Shown here one piece after another: positions 1 through 7,565 of a DNA stretch of 39,725 nucleotides; the first letter of the stretch is position 1; the number at the start of each line of letters is the position of its first letter. The notes under the pieces were generated by a model that did not search any database, had not been told where the DNA came from, and worked only from the letters and a program-made list of their open reading frames with translations. The stretch is taken from positions 1 through 39,725 of the forward strand of contig JAAZNC010000058.1 in the NCBI GenBank assembly GCA_012798455.1, written 5' to 3'. The position numbers and the translations under genes were made by a program. The stretch comes from Chloroflexota bacterium. Its GTDB lineage: Bacteria > Chloroflexota > Anaerolineae > Anaerolineales > Anaerolineaceae.

Positions 1-320
1 TAGGGGGAGACAAACAGAGCGCTCAGAGAGTGTTCATCACAGATCGATCCGACCCCGTTCATGAATTCGGCGATAAAGGGATTTTGAAAACTGGCGCTGA
101 TGCTCATGGGCACCAGCACCCCGATCACCCCGATGCTGCGCGAAACCATCGCCTGGGCGATGGCATTGGGGGCATAGCCCAGTTCCTTTGCCACTGAGAA
201 TATCTTTTCGGCAGTCTCGCTGCTGATCTGCCCCGGATCATTGAAAGCGAAAGACACCGAGGCGATGGAAACCCCGGCTTTTTGGGCGACATCGATGATG
301 GTAGCTCTTTTATTTTTCAT
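1..320 (-). CDS. LacI-family transcriptional repressor, N-terminal part (cut by window edge)
   Basis: Reading leftward from the ATG at 320, the product begins MKNKRATIIDVAQKAGVSIA, the classic LacI/GalR helix-turn-helix (residues about 5-25). The hinge region with APNAIAQAMVSRS follows, and then the start of the periplasmic-binding-protein-like effector domain (IGVIGVLVPMS). Only about 106 codons are inside the window; the effector domain continues off the left edge, so the sugar sensed cannot be deduced. It lies downstream of the deoR-type gene on the same strand, with a 182-base gap. A perfect palindrome sits directly upstream of its start and probably serves autoregulation. The family is clear; the target genes are unknown. 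Confidence 0.93.
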   Translation of the reverse strand, partial: MKNKRATIIDVAQKAGVSIASVSFAFNDPGQISSETAEKIFSVAKELGYAPNAIAQAMVSRSIGVIGVLVPMSISASFQNPFIAEFMNGVGSICDEHSLSALFVSP

Positions 321-346
321 AATTTACTTAAACGTTTAAGTAAATT
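321..346. promoter_or_regulatory. Perfect 26-bp palindromic operator of the LacI-type repressor
   Basis: Positions 321-346 form an uninterrupted perfect palindrome centred on AAACGTTT (core ACTTAAACGTTTAAGT at 326-341). A central CG inside an A/T-flanked palindrome is the hallmark of LacI/GalR-family operators. It lies immediately 5' of the lacI-type start codon, so autorepression is the natural reading. Confidence 0.85.
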
Positions 347-502
347 ATAGACCAAATCAGAAGAATGTCAATACGGATGTGAATCACCAGTAAAAATGTC
401 ACCATGGAAAACAAAAAGGTGATAATGAAACTGAAAGAGATTAAGCGGGCAGGGATGGTGAGCCGGCAGTGCAGCAGCCGCAGGCACAGCCAGATCTGAA
501 AT

Positions 503-1327
503 CTACGCAGGTGTTGTGAGATTGCCAGTGCGGGTGGTATCGGCTCCTGCCAGGATGATTTCGATCTCGGTTTCACTTAATGAATCCAACGCCTCTTGAG
601 GGAGAGCGCTGTCACATACGAAGATGTCCAGATCGTCCAGACCGGCGATGCGATATTGGGCGATTACACCCCATTTGCTGTGATCAGCCACCAGGATGGT
701 TTGCCCCAGACATTGATCGATCATCACCCGGCTGATCTCGGCTTCCTCCGGGATGGGTGAGGTGCAGCCAAAGCGATTGGCAACCCCATCCACCCCCAGA
801 ATGGCTTTGTTGGCGTACATCCGGCGCAACGTGTTGTTGGCAAGATCCCCCACAATGGAGGTGGAACTGGGGCGGAATATGCCTCCCAGTAGGATGATCT
901 TGAATTCTGCACTCTGCACCGCCATGGCTGCGCTGACGTTATTGGTGACCACTGTGATGTCTTTGAGATCAAGCCGGTTTTGCAGCGCGAGAAAGACCTC
1001 GGTGGTCGTGGTTCCGTTGTTGATGAAGATCATATCCCCATTTTCGACCAGTTGGACGGCAGCCCGGGCGATCCATTTTTTCTCTTGCTGGTGGATGGAG
1101 GCGCTGGCGCTGTAAATGGCTTCTTGCTGCATGCGCTGGATCAGGATCGCGCCGCCATGCGTCTTTTCGATCAATCCATGTCGCTCCATCCATTCCAGAT
1201 CGCGCCGGATGGTCGCTTCGGAAGCATCGAAGAGTTCCATCAGCGTTGATGATTTGACCACCCCATGCTGCTGCAGGTACCGCAAGATTTGCTGCTGCCG
1301 TTCGACCGGAATTAATTTTTTTGCCAT
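503..1327 (-). CDS. DeoR-family transcriptional regulator
   Basis: 274 aa. Residues about 8-60 form the DeoR winged helix (RQQQILRYLQQHGVV, then SEATIRRDLEWMERHGLIEK and THGGA). The remainder is the DeoR sensor domain, related to ribose-5-phosphate isomerase-like folds, with the typical segments NNGTTTTEVFLAL, TVVTNNV, LLGGIFR and ILVADHSKWG. Family members usually sense a phosphorylated sugar or sugar-phosphate intermediate. The gene is divergent from the ABC-transporter/phosphatase operon that starts at 1606, and the shared intergenic region carries repeated candidate binding sites, so it probably controls that operon and itself. The effector is not deducible from sequence. Confidence 0.93.
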   Translation of the reverse strand: MAKKLIPVERQQQILRYLQQHGVVKSSTLMELFDASEATIRRDLEWMERHGLIEKTHGGAILIQRMQQEAIYSASASIHQQEKKWIARAAVQLVENGDMIFINNGTTTTEVFLALQNRLDLKDITVVTNNVSAAMAVQSAEFKIILLGGIFRPSSTSIVGDLANNTLRRMYANKAILGVDGVANRFGCTSPIPEEAEISRVMIDQCLGQTILVADHSKWGVIAQYRIAGLDDLDIFVCDSALPQEALDSLSETEIEIILAGADTTRTGNLTTPA

Positions 1328-1346
1328 GCTGCCTCTTTATAATGAC

Positions 1347-1427
1347 GAAAAATGAGTGAAAAATGATAAATTAAGCAATTATTAACCTGGTATTCACCCT
1401 AAATTAACGAAAAATGACGAAATATGA
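1347..1427. promoter_or_regulatory. Direct-repeat cluster, candidate DeoR-type operator
   Basis: GAAAAATGA occurs at 1347-1355, 1358-1366 and 1409-1417, and GAAATATGA at 1419-1427. The copies form two pairs spaced 11 and 10 bases start to start, about one helical turn. In the opposite orientation the unit reads TCATTTTTC, resembling the TTTCRTTT-type repeats known for DeoR-family regulators such as AgaR. Location between the deoR-type gene and the operon fits. Binding itself is inferred. Confidence 0.55.
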
Positions 1428-1436
1428 ATTATTATG

Positions 1437-1466
1437 TTAGAATAAAATCAATATTGATTATATACT
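1437..1466 (+). promoter_or_regulatory. Possible promoter of the ABC operon
   Basis: A weak sigma-70-like pair is visible: TTAGAA at 1437-1442 and TATACT at 1461-1466 with 18 bases between. It lies just downstream of the candidate DeoR repeats, so bound repressor could block it. The -35 is poor, so this is a suggestion only. Confidence 0.3.
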
Positions 1467-1605
1467 AAAACGTGCATGTTTATCTCAATTTGATTTTTCT
1501 AGACGGTGAAAACCGGCAGCGAATACAGGAGGTGAAAATAGCCAAAAATACACCTGGAATATCAGCATGTCAGTCGATAAAATGATGAATAAGGAGAAAA
1601 ATAGG

Positions 1606-2901
1606 ATGAACAAGAAGATAGCCTTGTTGTTGCTGCTGAGTTTGTTGATCGTTGCAGGCTGCAAAACTGCCGCCGCCCCCGCAGAACCGGTTGTGGCGGA
1701 AGAACCCGCAGCACCAGTGGTTGAAGATGAACCGGTGGAAATCGCTTTCTGGTACCCCTATGGCGAAGGATCATGGACCGGAGATTTTCTGGCTGCCAAG
1801 ATCACTGAATTCAATGAAGCCAATCCCATGATCACAGTGGTGGGGCAGTCGTATGATTCGTACACTGCCATCATCGAAGCGCTGCAGCGCGCCTCGGCGG
1901 CTGGCAACCTGCCGGGCGTGGCGACCATCGGATACGGTTTCGATGAATATATCGTGAACAGCGGCATTGCTACCCCTCTCAATGACCTGCTCGGGGATGA
2001 AGCGGATGCCTTTCTGGGTGATTTCTTCCCCTCTCTGATCGAAGTTACCACATTTGATGGAGATACCTATGGCATCCCCCTGGCGCTTTCGGTTGCAGAA
2101 GTTTTCTATCACAGCGATGTCTTCGAACAGGCCGGCTTGGATCCCACCGATCCACCCGCTACCTGGGCGGAATTTCTGGAGACTGCCAGAATCATCCACG
2201 AAGAGCTCGGTATCTATGGCGCCGCATTCGCACTGGATGACCCCTGGACCTTTGAGACCACCGTGCGCTCGAATGGTGGTGCATTCCTGGATGAGAGCGG
2301 TATGCCGGTTCTGGATGCTGAAGCAGCCGTTGCTTCCCTAGCCGATTGGGGAGTTGGCACTGCCGATGGTTCGATCCTTTATAACGCAGATTTCTATGAA
2401 ACGTTGCAGTCTTTCGGTGCGCAAGAAGTAGCTATGTTTGCGACCTCAAGCTATGGCACACTGATCTATAAAGATATCGCACCGCTCGTAATGGCCATGC
2501 CCTGGCCGGCTGCCGAAGGGCAAGTGGCTCGCATTCCGGCAGGCGGAAATTCTCTGTATGTATTCGGTAACAGCGACGCGGAACGCAATGCTGCCGCCCG
2601 ATTCATCACCTTCCTCACCAGCGCAGAAGCCAATGCAGATTGGGCGATGAATTCCGGCTATATGCCCACCCGTAACGCAGCATTGACTGCCATCGCAGAT
2701 TTCATCGCGGATTTTGACAATTATAAAGTGGCGATCGATGCCATCGATAATGTCGTTCCTCCGACGCAGTTTGGCACCAGCGCACTGGAAGCCAACCAGT
2801 ACATCATGGAAGCCATCGAGGCGGTGATGCTCGGCGCGCAGGATGCTACAACTGCGCTGAGCGCTGCCAATCAAAAACTGGTCGACCTGCTTGCAAAGTA
2901 G
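1606..2901 (+). CDS. ABC transporter substrate-binding lipoprotein (family 1, UgpB/sugar type)
   Basis: 431 aa from the ATG at 1606, chosen because AAGGAG lies at 1591-1596 and the product starts with a perfect lipoprotein signal (MNKK, hydrophobic run, IVAGC with C19 as the lipidated cysteine). An in-frame ATG at 1567 would add 13 residues in front of the signal and is less likely. A Pro/Glu/Ala spacer follows C19, then a family-1 extracellular solute-binding fold (EIAFWYPYGEG, DSYTAIIEALQRA, GIPLALSVAEVFYHSDVFEQAGLD). Related proteins bind sugars, glycerol 3-phosphate or glycerophosphodiesters; the ligand cannot be read from sequence. It is first in an operon with two permeases, a PHP phosphoesterase and a HAD phosphatase. 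Confidence 0.93.
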   Translation: MNKKIALLLLLSLLIVAGCKTAAAPAEPVVAEEPAAPVVEDEPVEIAFWYPYGEGSWTGDFLAAKITEFNEANPMITVVGQSYDSYTAIIEALQRASAAGNLPGVATIGYGFDEYIVNSGIATPLNDLLGDEADAFLGDFFPSLIEVTTFDGDTYGIPLALSVAEVFYHSDVFEQAGLDPTDPPATWAEFLETARIIHEELGIYGAAFALDDPWTFETTVRSNGGAFLDESGMPVLDAEAAVASLADWGVGTADGSILYNADFYETLQSFGAQEVAMFATSSYGTLIYKDIAPLVMAMPWPAAEGQVARIPAGGNSLYVFGNSDAERNAAARFITFLTSAEANADWAMNSGYMPTRNAALTAIADFIADFDNYKVAIDAIDNVVPPTQFGTSALEANQYIMEAIEAVMLGAQDATTALSAANQKLVDLLAK

Positions 2902-2916
2902 AACGATCCATACCGA

Positions 2917-2943
2917 AAGGGAGGGGCTTCAAGTCTCTCCCTT
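2917..2943 (+). other. Intercistronic stem-loop after the binding-protein gene
   Basis: AAGGGAG (2917-2923) pairs with CTCCCTT (2937-2943), and the stem can extend inward with G-T wobbles. No T-run follows, so it is not a standard terminator. Hairpins between a binding-protein gene and downstream transporter genes commonly protect the upstream mRNA so that binding protein is made in excess; that role is inferred here. Confidence 0.6.
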
Positions 2944-2964
2944 AACTGCCAAAGAGGTGTACCT

Positions 2965-3840
2965 ATTTTAATTGATGCTCATTGCCATACCGATTGTTCA
3001 GATGGCAGTCTCACCATTGAAGAACGCATTGCCATGATCCGGGAGCTTGGATATCAAGCCGCTACCATCACGGATCATGATTTCATCTCGCCTGAAATGG
3101 TGCAGCGCGCGCGCAGGGCAGCCGGTGAGATGCCCTACATTCCGGCAGCCGAATTCTCCGCCTGTTATCGCCAGCAGACCGTGCATGTGCTGGGCTATTT
3201 CCTGGATGAGCGCAGTCCCATTCTTCAAGCGCACATCCTGCGCGCGCAGGATGCCGACCGCGAGATCACTGCGCAGCTGTTGCATGCGCTGCAGAAGAGA
3301 GGGGCGCATTTCGATATGGAAGACCTGCGCTCTTCTTCTCTGCATACCTTTTATTCCATGCAGCTAGTCAAACGGGCAGCCGCGGAATTATTTGAGAATG
3401 ATCCTCCCCGCACTTTGGAAGTATTTATGGAGATCCAGAATGATTTGGGCATCCTGTATGTCGATTACGCTCCATGGCAGGTGCAGGATATCATCGAGCT
3501 GATCCATAGCGCGCACGGCATCGCCGTACTGGCACATCCCGGGGGCGAAAATGATGCGGTGATGCGCAAGCTGGATTTCTTTCTGCACGATCGGGCTGCC
3601 ATCCGGCAGTATGTTGCCTGGGGGCTGGATGGGATCGAAACCCGCTGCCCGGTGCATTCTCCTCAGGAAACCAAATTCTATGAAGAGCTAGCATCCGAAT
3701 TTCAATTACTGACCACCGCCGGCAGCGATTGCCACGGCGACGATGATTACCTGGGAGCAGCCCTGATGGGGAAGTTCACCGATCTTTTTCAGGACGGGTA
3801 TGAACGCATGTTCAATCGCTGGGAGGAACTTTTTGCATGA
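2965..3840 (+). CDS. PHP-domain metallo-phosphoesterase, apparent ATT start
   Basis: 291 aa if started at ATT 2965, behind AGAGGTG at 2953-2959. The first in-frame ATG is at 3034, but starting there would delete the essential first metal motif, which is clearly encoded upstream: IDAHCHTDCSDGS (H6, H8, D13). Further PHP ligands are visible: ITDHD (D37, H38), E63, H74, LAHPGG (H191) and GSDCHG (D255, H257). The family hydrolyses phosphoesters using two or three metal ions; substrates include nucleotide 3',5'-bisphosphates, histidinol phosphate and cyclic sugar phosphates. No polymerase or nuclease domain is attached. The stop overlaps the next start (ATGA). Family assignment is firm; the substrate is unknown. 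Confidence 0.85.
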   Translation: MLIDAHCHTDCSDGSLTIEERIAMIRELGYQAATITDHDFISPEMVQRARRAAGEMPYIPAAEFSACYRQQTVHVLGYFLDERSPILQAHILRAQDADREITAQLLHALQKRGAHFDMEDLRSSSLHTFYSMQLVKRAAAELFENDPPRTLEVFMEIQNDLGILYVDYAPWQVQDIIELIHSAHGIAVLAHPGGENDAVMRKLDFFLHDRAAIRQYVAWGLDGIETRCPVHSPQETKFYEELASEFQLLTTAGSDCHGDDDYLGAALMGKFTDLFQDGYERMFNRWEELFA

Positions 3841-4784
3841 TCGATAAAATGATCGCGCGCGCGACCAAACAGTTCAACCTGCATGATCCGGCTGTCAAGA
3901 AAAAATGGAAGCGCACCCTGCAGGCGTTTCTTCTGGTGGGTCCGGCGCTTGTGATCGCGCTGGTTTTTGTCTACTATCCGGCAGCCTATATCCTGCGGCT
4001 CAGTTTCTTCGAGTGGGATCTGATCAGCCCGCAACAAACCTATGTCGGTCTGGGCAACTATGAAACGGTTCTGGCACACGGCAGTGACTTTTGGAAATCG
4101 CTGCTGATCACGCTGAAATATGGAATCATGTATATTGCATTCTCCCTTTCAATCGGTATGCTGCTGGCGCTCGCTTTGAACCGCATTAAGTTCATGAACA
4201 ATTTTTTCCAGTCGCTGTTTTTCGTCCCTTCGGTTACATCCATTTCGGTGGTGGCGGTGGTATGGTCCTTGATCTTCAACCCGCAGATCGGTCCGCTCAA
4301 TAAGATTCTCTCAAGTTTGGGCGTTTCCGGTACATCGCTGCCGCAGTGGTTTAACGATCCCAATCTGGCGCTGCCGGCACTGGCGGTGATCGGTTCTTGG
4401 CAGTCGTTGGGTTTCATCACCTTACTGCTGCTGGCTGGATTGCGCAATATCCCCACGACCTATTATGAAGCGGCGGCAGTGGATGGGGCGAACAAGTGGA
4501 AAAGCTTTTGGAAGATCACCCTGCCGTTGTTGAGTCCGGTGCTGTTCTTTGTGATCTTTATGCTGATCATCAATTCCTTCCAGGTGTTCGGAGCGGTGTC
4601 GATCATGACGCAGGGGCGCCCGCTGGGCAGCACCAATGTGGTGCTGTATTATATCTACCAGCAGGGTTTCCGCTTTTTCAACGCCGGCATCGCCAGCACT
4701 GCCTCATGGATCGTTTTTATGGTCCTGCTCGCAATCTACATGCTGCAATCGAAGTTAGGAGAGCGCAATGTCTTTTATCAGTAA
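3837..4784 (+). CDS. ABC sugar transporter permease (UgpA/MalF type)
   Basis: 315 aa. After a charged cytoplasmic N-terminus of about 25 residues come six membrane segments starting with the run FLLVGPALVIALVFVYYPAA. The signature EAA loop that docks onto the transporter ATPase is at residues about 211-230 (EAAAVDGANKWKSFWKITLP). The substrate-family phrases VGLGNY and QGRPLGSTNV are typical of sugar or glycerol-3-phosphate importers. It starts by ATGA overlap with the PHP gene and pairs with the next gene to form the membrane channel. Confidence 0.93.
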   Translation: MIDKMIARATKQFNLHDPAVKKKWKRTLQAFLLVGPALVIALVFVYYPAAYILRLSFFEWDLISPQQTYVGLGNYETVLAHGSDFWKSLLITLKYGIMYIAFSLSIGMLLALALNRIKFMNNFFQSLFFVPSVTSISVVAVVWSLIFNPQIGPLNKILSSLGVSGTSLPQWFNDPNLALPALAVIGSWQSLGFITLLLLAGLRNIPTTYYEAAAVDGANKWKSFWKITLPLLSPVLFFVIFMLIINSFQVFGAVSIMTQGRPLGSTNVVLYYIYQQGFRFFNAGIASTASWIVFMVLLAIYMLQSKLGERNVFYQ

Positions 4785-5640
4785 GAAGAGTTCACACCAA
4801 CGATTATCCATGAAAAATCAAAAACGCTGGGAAGAGCTCATCTTGTTGCTTGTATTGGGAGCTTTTGCCATGGTCGTCGTTTTCCCCTACCTTTGGATGG
4901 TGCTGACCTCCTTCAAGCCCATCAGCGAGATTTTCACCAAGAACATGCAGTTCTTACCGGTTGAGTGGCATCCGGAAAATTATCTGGAGGTGCTGCGCAC
5001 CGGCTCATTCGGTCGCTATGTGCTCAATTCGGTGTTGGTTACCACCATCGGGGTGACGCTTGAAGTGAGTATTTCCTTTCTTGGCGCGTATGCATTTGCG
5101 CGCTTGGATTTCTACGGAAAGGACTTGGTTTTCTTTCTGATCATGGGCACCATGATGATCCCGCCCCAGGTGCTGATGCTGCCTTCTTATCTGGTGGTGA
5201 ACGATCTGGGCTGGTTGGATAGCTATGCGGGGCTGATCATCCCGCGGGTGGGTGGCGCGTTCGGCATCTTTTTGCTGCGCCAGTTCATGCTGACTGTTCC
5301 AAAAGAACTGGATGATGCAGCGCAGATGGATGGCGCAGGCTTGATGCGCCGGCTGTTCAGCCTCTATCTGCCGCTGTGCATGCCTTCGGTGGTCACGCTG
5401 GGGGTGTTCTCGATGATCGGTTTCTGGAATGATTACTACTGGCCGCTGGTGGTTACCAGCACGGATGAGATGCGTACATTGGCGCTGGGGATCGGGCATT
5501 TCAAGAGTCTGGAAGGCATGGGGCAGTGGCAGCTCTTGATGGCAGCCGCTACCATGGCGACCATCCCGATGTTGATCGTATTCCTCATTTCCCGCAAGAC
5601 CTTGATCAAAAATATCACCAGCGGAGCGATCAAAGGATGA
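4768..5640 (+). CDS. ABC sugar transporter permease (UgpE/MalG type)
   Basis: 290 aa, starting at ATG 4768 behind AGGAGA (4757-4762) and overlapping the previous gene by 17 bases. A later in-frame ATG at 4810 is possible but has no comparable ribosome site. Six membrane segments; the EAA loop is at residues about 182-202 (DDAAQMDGAG then a membrane-flanking LP). The segments FPYLWMVLTSFKP near the N-terminus and NDYYWPLVVT near the C-terminus are characteristic of MalG/UgpE-like subunits. No ABC ATPase gene is in the operon, so it must use an ATPase encoded elsewhere or one lost from the 3' end of the operon. Confidence 0.93.
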   Translation: MSFISKKSSHQRLSMKNQKRWEELILLLVLGAFAMVVVFPYLWMVLTSFKPISEIFTKNMQFLPVEWHPENYLEVLRTGSFGRYVLNSVLVTTIGVTLEVSISFLGAYAFARLDFYGKDLVFFLIMGTMMIPPQVLMLPSYLVVNDLGWLDSYAGLIIPRVGGAFGIFLLRQFMLTVPKELDDAAQMDGAGLMRRLFSLYLPLCMPSVVTLGVFSMIGFWNDYYWPLVVTSTDEMRTLALGIGHFKSLEGMGQWQLLMAAATMATIPMLIVFLISRKTLIKNITSGAIKG

Positions 5641-6446
5641 AAGTTTTTCACCCAACAATCCTTGTGGATGAGCCGTTGCAGGGTGAAGATATCCTCTTTG
5701 ATCTGGATGGAACGCTCCTGCAGGGCGACCTTGGGGAGACCGTTTTTTACCATACCCTGTTGCTTTCTGACCTGTATGCTCCGGGTACCGGTAAATGGTT
5801 CCAGCCGCTCAAACAGGATATGCTCTTGCGGTTGACTGGGCAGCACGCCGAGATTTTGGATAATTACCTGAACAATATACAGCAGGAAAAATTCGAAGAA
5901 GCCTATACCAGCACCGCGCGCTGGCTGGTGGAGTTCAAGCCAGCAGACCTGCAAGCTCTGACTGAAGCGATCTTGCTGCGAGGAGCTGCCCCTGTACCTA
6001 TTCCTTGTTCTCTGGAGAATGGAGGTGAGCAGCGGAAGGTCACGCTGAACTATGGAGCGAGGATAAAAGAAGATATGCGCACCATGATCAGGGGATTCCA
6101 GGGAAAAGGAGCGCTGATCTGGATGGTTTCCGCCAGCCCCCAGATGCTCTGTGAGATCGCGGCAGAACAACTGGGCATTGCGCGCGAGAGGGTGCTGGGA
6201 GTGCAGTTGCCAACGAACGATGGAGATCAAGGGAGATTCCCCTGGGGAGAAGCCAAGGTGCAGGCGCTGCACCAGGCGGGAGTGTTGCGCGCGCTGCTGG
6301 CGTTCGGCGACAGCCAGGGCGATATCGCAATGCTGAAGATGGCAAAATACGCGGTGGTGGTTGCTGACGGCTCGAATAAGCTGCTGCAGCAGGTAGAAGG
6401 GGAGGATTGGCGGGTATACAGAGAAAGCACGGAAAAGGAGGTATGA
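5637..6446 (+). CDS. HAD-superfamily phosphatase (SerB-like fold)
   Basis: 269 aa from the ATG at 5637, which overlaps the permease stop (ATGA). HAD motif I is LFDLDGTLLQGD with nucleophile D22 and general acid D24; motif II is the Ser in WMVSASPQM (S165); motif IV is AFGDSQGDIAML (D225, D229). A large all-alpha cap lies between motifs I and II, as in phosphoserine-phosphatase-like members. The product has no signal peptide, so it acts in the cytoplasm. Placed after the permeases, it probably dephosphorylates the imported compound or a product of the PHP enzyme; that is inference. Confidence 0.88.
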   Translation: MKVFHPTILVDEPLQGEDILFDLDGTLLQGDLGETVFYHTLLLSDLYAPGTGKWFQPLKQDMLLRLTGQHAEILDNYLNNIQQEKFEEAYTSTARWLVEFKPADLQALTEAILLRGAAPVPIPCSLENGGEQRKVTLNYGARIKEDMRTMIRGFQGKGALIWMVSASPQMLCEIAAEQLGIARERVLGVQLPTNDGDQGRFPWGEAKVQALHQAGVLRALLAFGDSQGDIAMLKMAKYAVVVADGSNKLLQQVEGEDWRVYRESTEKEV

Positions 6447-6607
6447 AGAAGAAAGAGATAACACTTTTTTTAATAATATACTTTGGCTATGGATTGGATA
6501 GCCCAATTCTAAATAAAAATAGCGTGTGTATCATTAGCAAGTCATTATTAAATTTAAATAGAACAGGTTCGCCTTTAGTTGAGTGGAGAGCTGGAGTATG
6601 CTGCTAG
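6443..6607 (+). pseudogene. Probable 5' stub of a sixth operon gene, truncated at the AT-rich block
   Basis: An ATG at 6443 overlaps the HAD stop as ATGA and follows a strong GGAGG at 6437-6441, the same coupling used earlier in the operon. The 54-residue product (MKKKEITLFLIIYFGYGLD...) matches nothing I recognise. Base composition turns sharply AT-rich within about 20 bases of the start. The simplest reading is that the translation signals belong to a lost downstream gene and the rest is foreign sequence. A genuine small membrane peptide is the alternative. Confidence 0.45.
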
Positions 6608-6802
6608 TGGCTAAATCAGAGGTGCAATCAAGATGTTGATTTAAGGTAATTCAGAAAGATTAACCACTGTTTTGCGAAATGAACATCGAGTAATTGTAAA
6701 CGTTATTAGGAAAGAGAGTATTATTCATTTTTCACCATTATTGAAGCTATCGCAACAATTGAAGGATATTCTCCACTATCTATAACATTATTATTTTTTT
6801 GA
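6608..6802. other. AT-rich non-coding stretch at the left edge of the acquired block
   Basis: No credible gene, RNA, integrase or insertion-sequence end is seen here. It is about two-thirds A/T, unlike the preceding operon, and contains several short T- and A-runs. It follows the 3' end of the PTS IIA gene but shows no clear terminator hairpin. Confidence 0.5.
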
Positions 6803-7267
6803 TTAAGAGTTACTAACAGGACGATAATTCTTAATTAACGTCAATACATCAGAAACTTCCTCTTCATTAAAGGCCAAAAGCTTCGTTACAATTTCCTCAT
6901 CCTGTAAGAGAATTGAAAGATCCTGCAAGAGATCAATATGGCTTTTATGATCCACCGCTCCCAATCCAAACGCAATAAATACTGGATCATTTTCGGATCC
7001 AAAATTAATCCCCTTTTTTAGGGTTATCATCACCAGACTAATCCTTTTTACCCCATCCTCTGGTCTTGCATGCAGAAGCACAATGCCTGGTGCAACAACT
7101 GAGTAAGGACCCAGGTCTTCAATAGCCCCCTTCATTGCATCAACATAACTGAGTGAGATATCGCCTTCGTCAAGCATAAGCTCTCCCACTTTTGTAACTA
7201 CATCACGCCAATCAATCGCCTCAATTTTCAGTTTGATCCGATCCCCTGTTAAGTACTTTGCTAGCAT
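6803..7267 (-). CDS. PTS sugar transporter subunit IIA (fructose/galactitol/ascorbate superfamily)
   Basis: 154 aa, PTS_EIIA_2 fold. The phosphorylated histidine is H66 in VVAPGIVLLHARPEDGV, equivalent to the PHA motif of this family. The downstream segment LKKGINFGSENDPVFIAFGLGAVDHKSHIDLLQDLSIL is cut-and-paste typical (GS..NDPV..vf.l...d...Hl..L..L). It accepts phosphate from HPr and passes it to IIB. The start at 7267 follows AAGGAG at 7273-7278 (minus strand). It is divergent from the regulator at 7566 and separated by that gene from IIB and IIC, an unusual split order. AT-rich like its neighbours. Confidence 0.92.
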   Translation of the reverse strand: MLAKYLTGDRIKLKIEAIDWRDVVTKVGELMLDEGDISLSYVDAMKGAIEDLGPYSVVAPGIVLLHARPEDGVKRISLVMITLKKGINFGSENDPVFIAFGLGAVDHKSHIDLLQDLSILLQDEEIVTKLLAFNEEEVSDVLTLIKNYRPVSNS

Positions 7268-7565
7268 TATTGCTCCTTATAATAATATTTTATCCACACA
7301 GAATCTTGGATAGAATTAAGATAATTGCTTAATTTTTACTTCTAAATCATTTCTTTTGTATTTTAAGTCGAACCATTATTATCCCTTATAACGAGAATAT
7401 AAATAATGTAATAATTAATATGACACTTAAGCTAACTCACTCCCGATTAAGATATCGTTATGTTTTTAGAATAGATTTACTAAATGTCAATATTAAGGTA
7501 ATTTTAAATAATTATTACCCAATGCTCTATCGTGTACAAGTTTGTATTAATATAAGGTTCATTCA
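7268..7565. other. Divergent promoter region between PTS IIA and its regulator
   Basis: About 300 bases, very AT-rich, with no recognisable gene. Promoters for both the leftward IIA gene and the rightward regulator must lie here, but no convincing -35/-10 pair or operator stands out. Confidence 0.5.

Noticed and set aside
1527-1583. Strong AGGAGGTG at 1527-1534 with a short frame after it (GTG 1532), possible leader peptide
   Set aside because: The GTG lies inside the ribosome-site sequence and the only well-spaced codon is ATA; the 15-17 codon frame has no attenuation-like features.
2899-2970. Read-through of the binding-protein TAG to make a fusion with the PHP enzyme
   Set aside because: The frames are indeed continuous, but a hairpin and a separate ribosome site precede the PHP motifs, and such a lipoprotein-enzyme fusion would export a cytoplasmic-type enzyme. 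A rare start codon is simpler.
6447-6802. Insertion-sequence end or integrase att site at the left edge of the AT-rich block
   Set aside because: No terminal inverted repeat, transposase remnant or tRNA end could be recognised.
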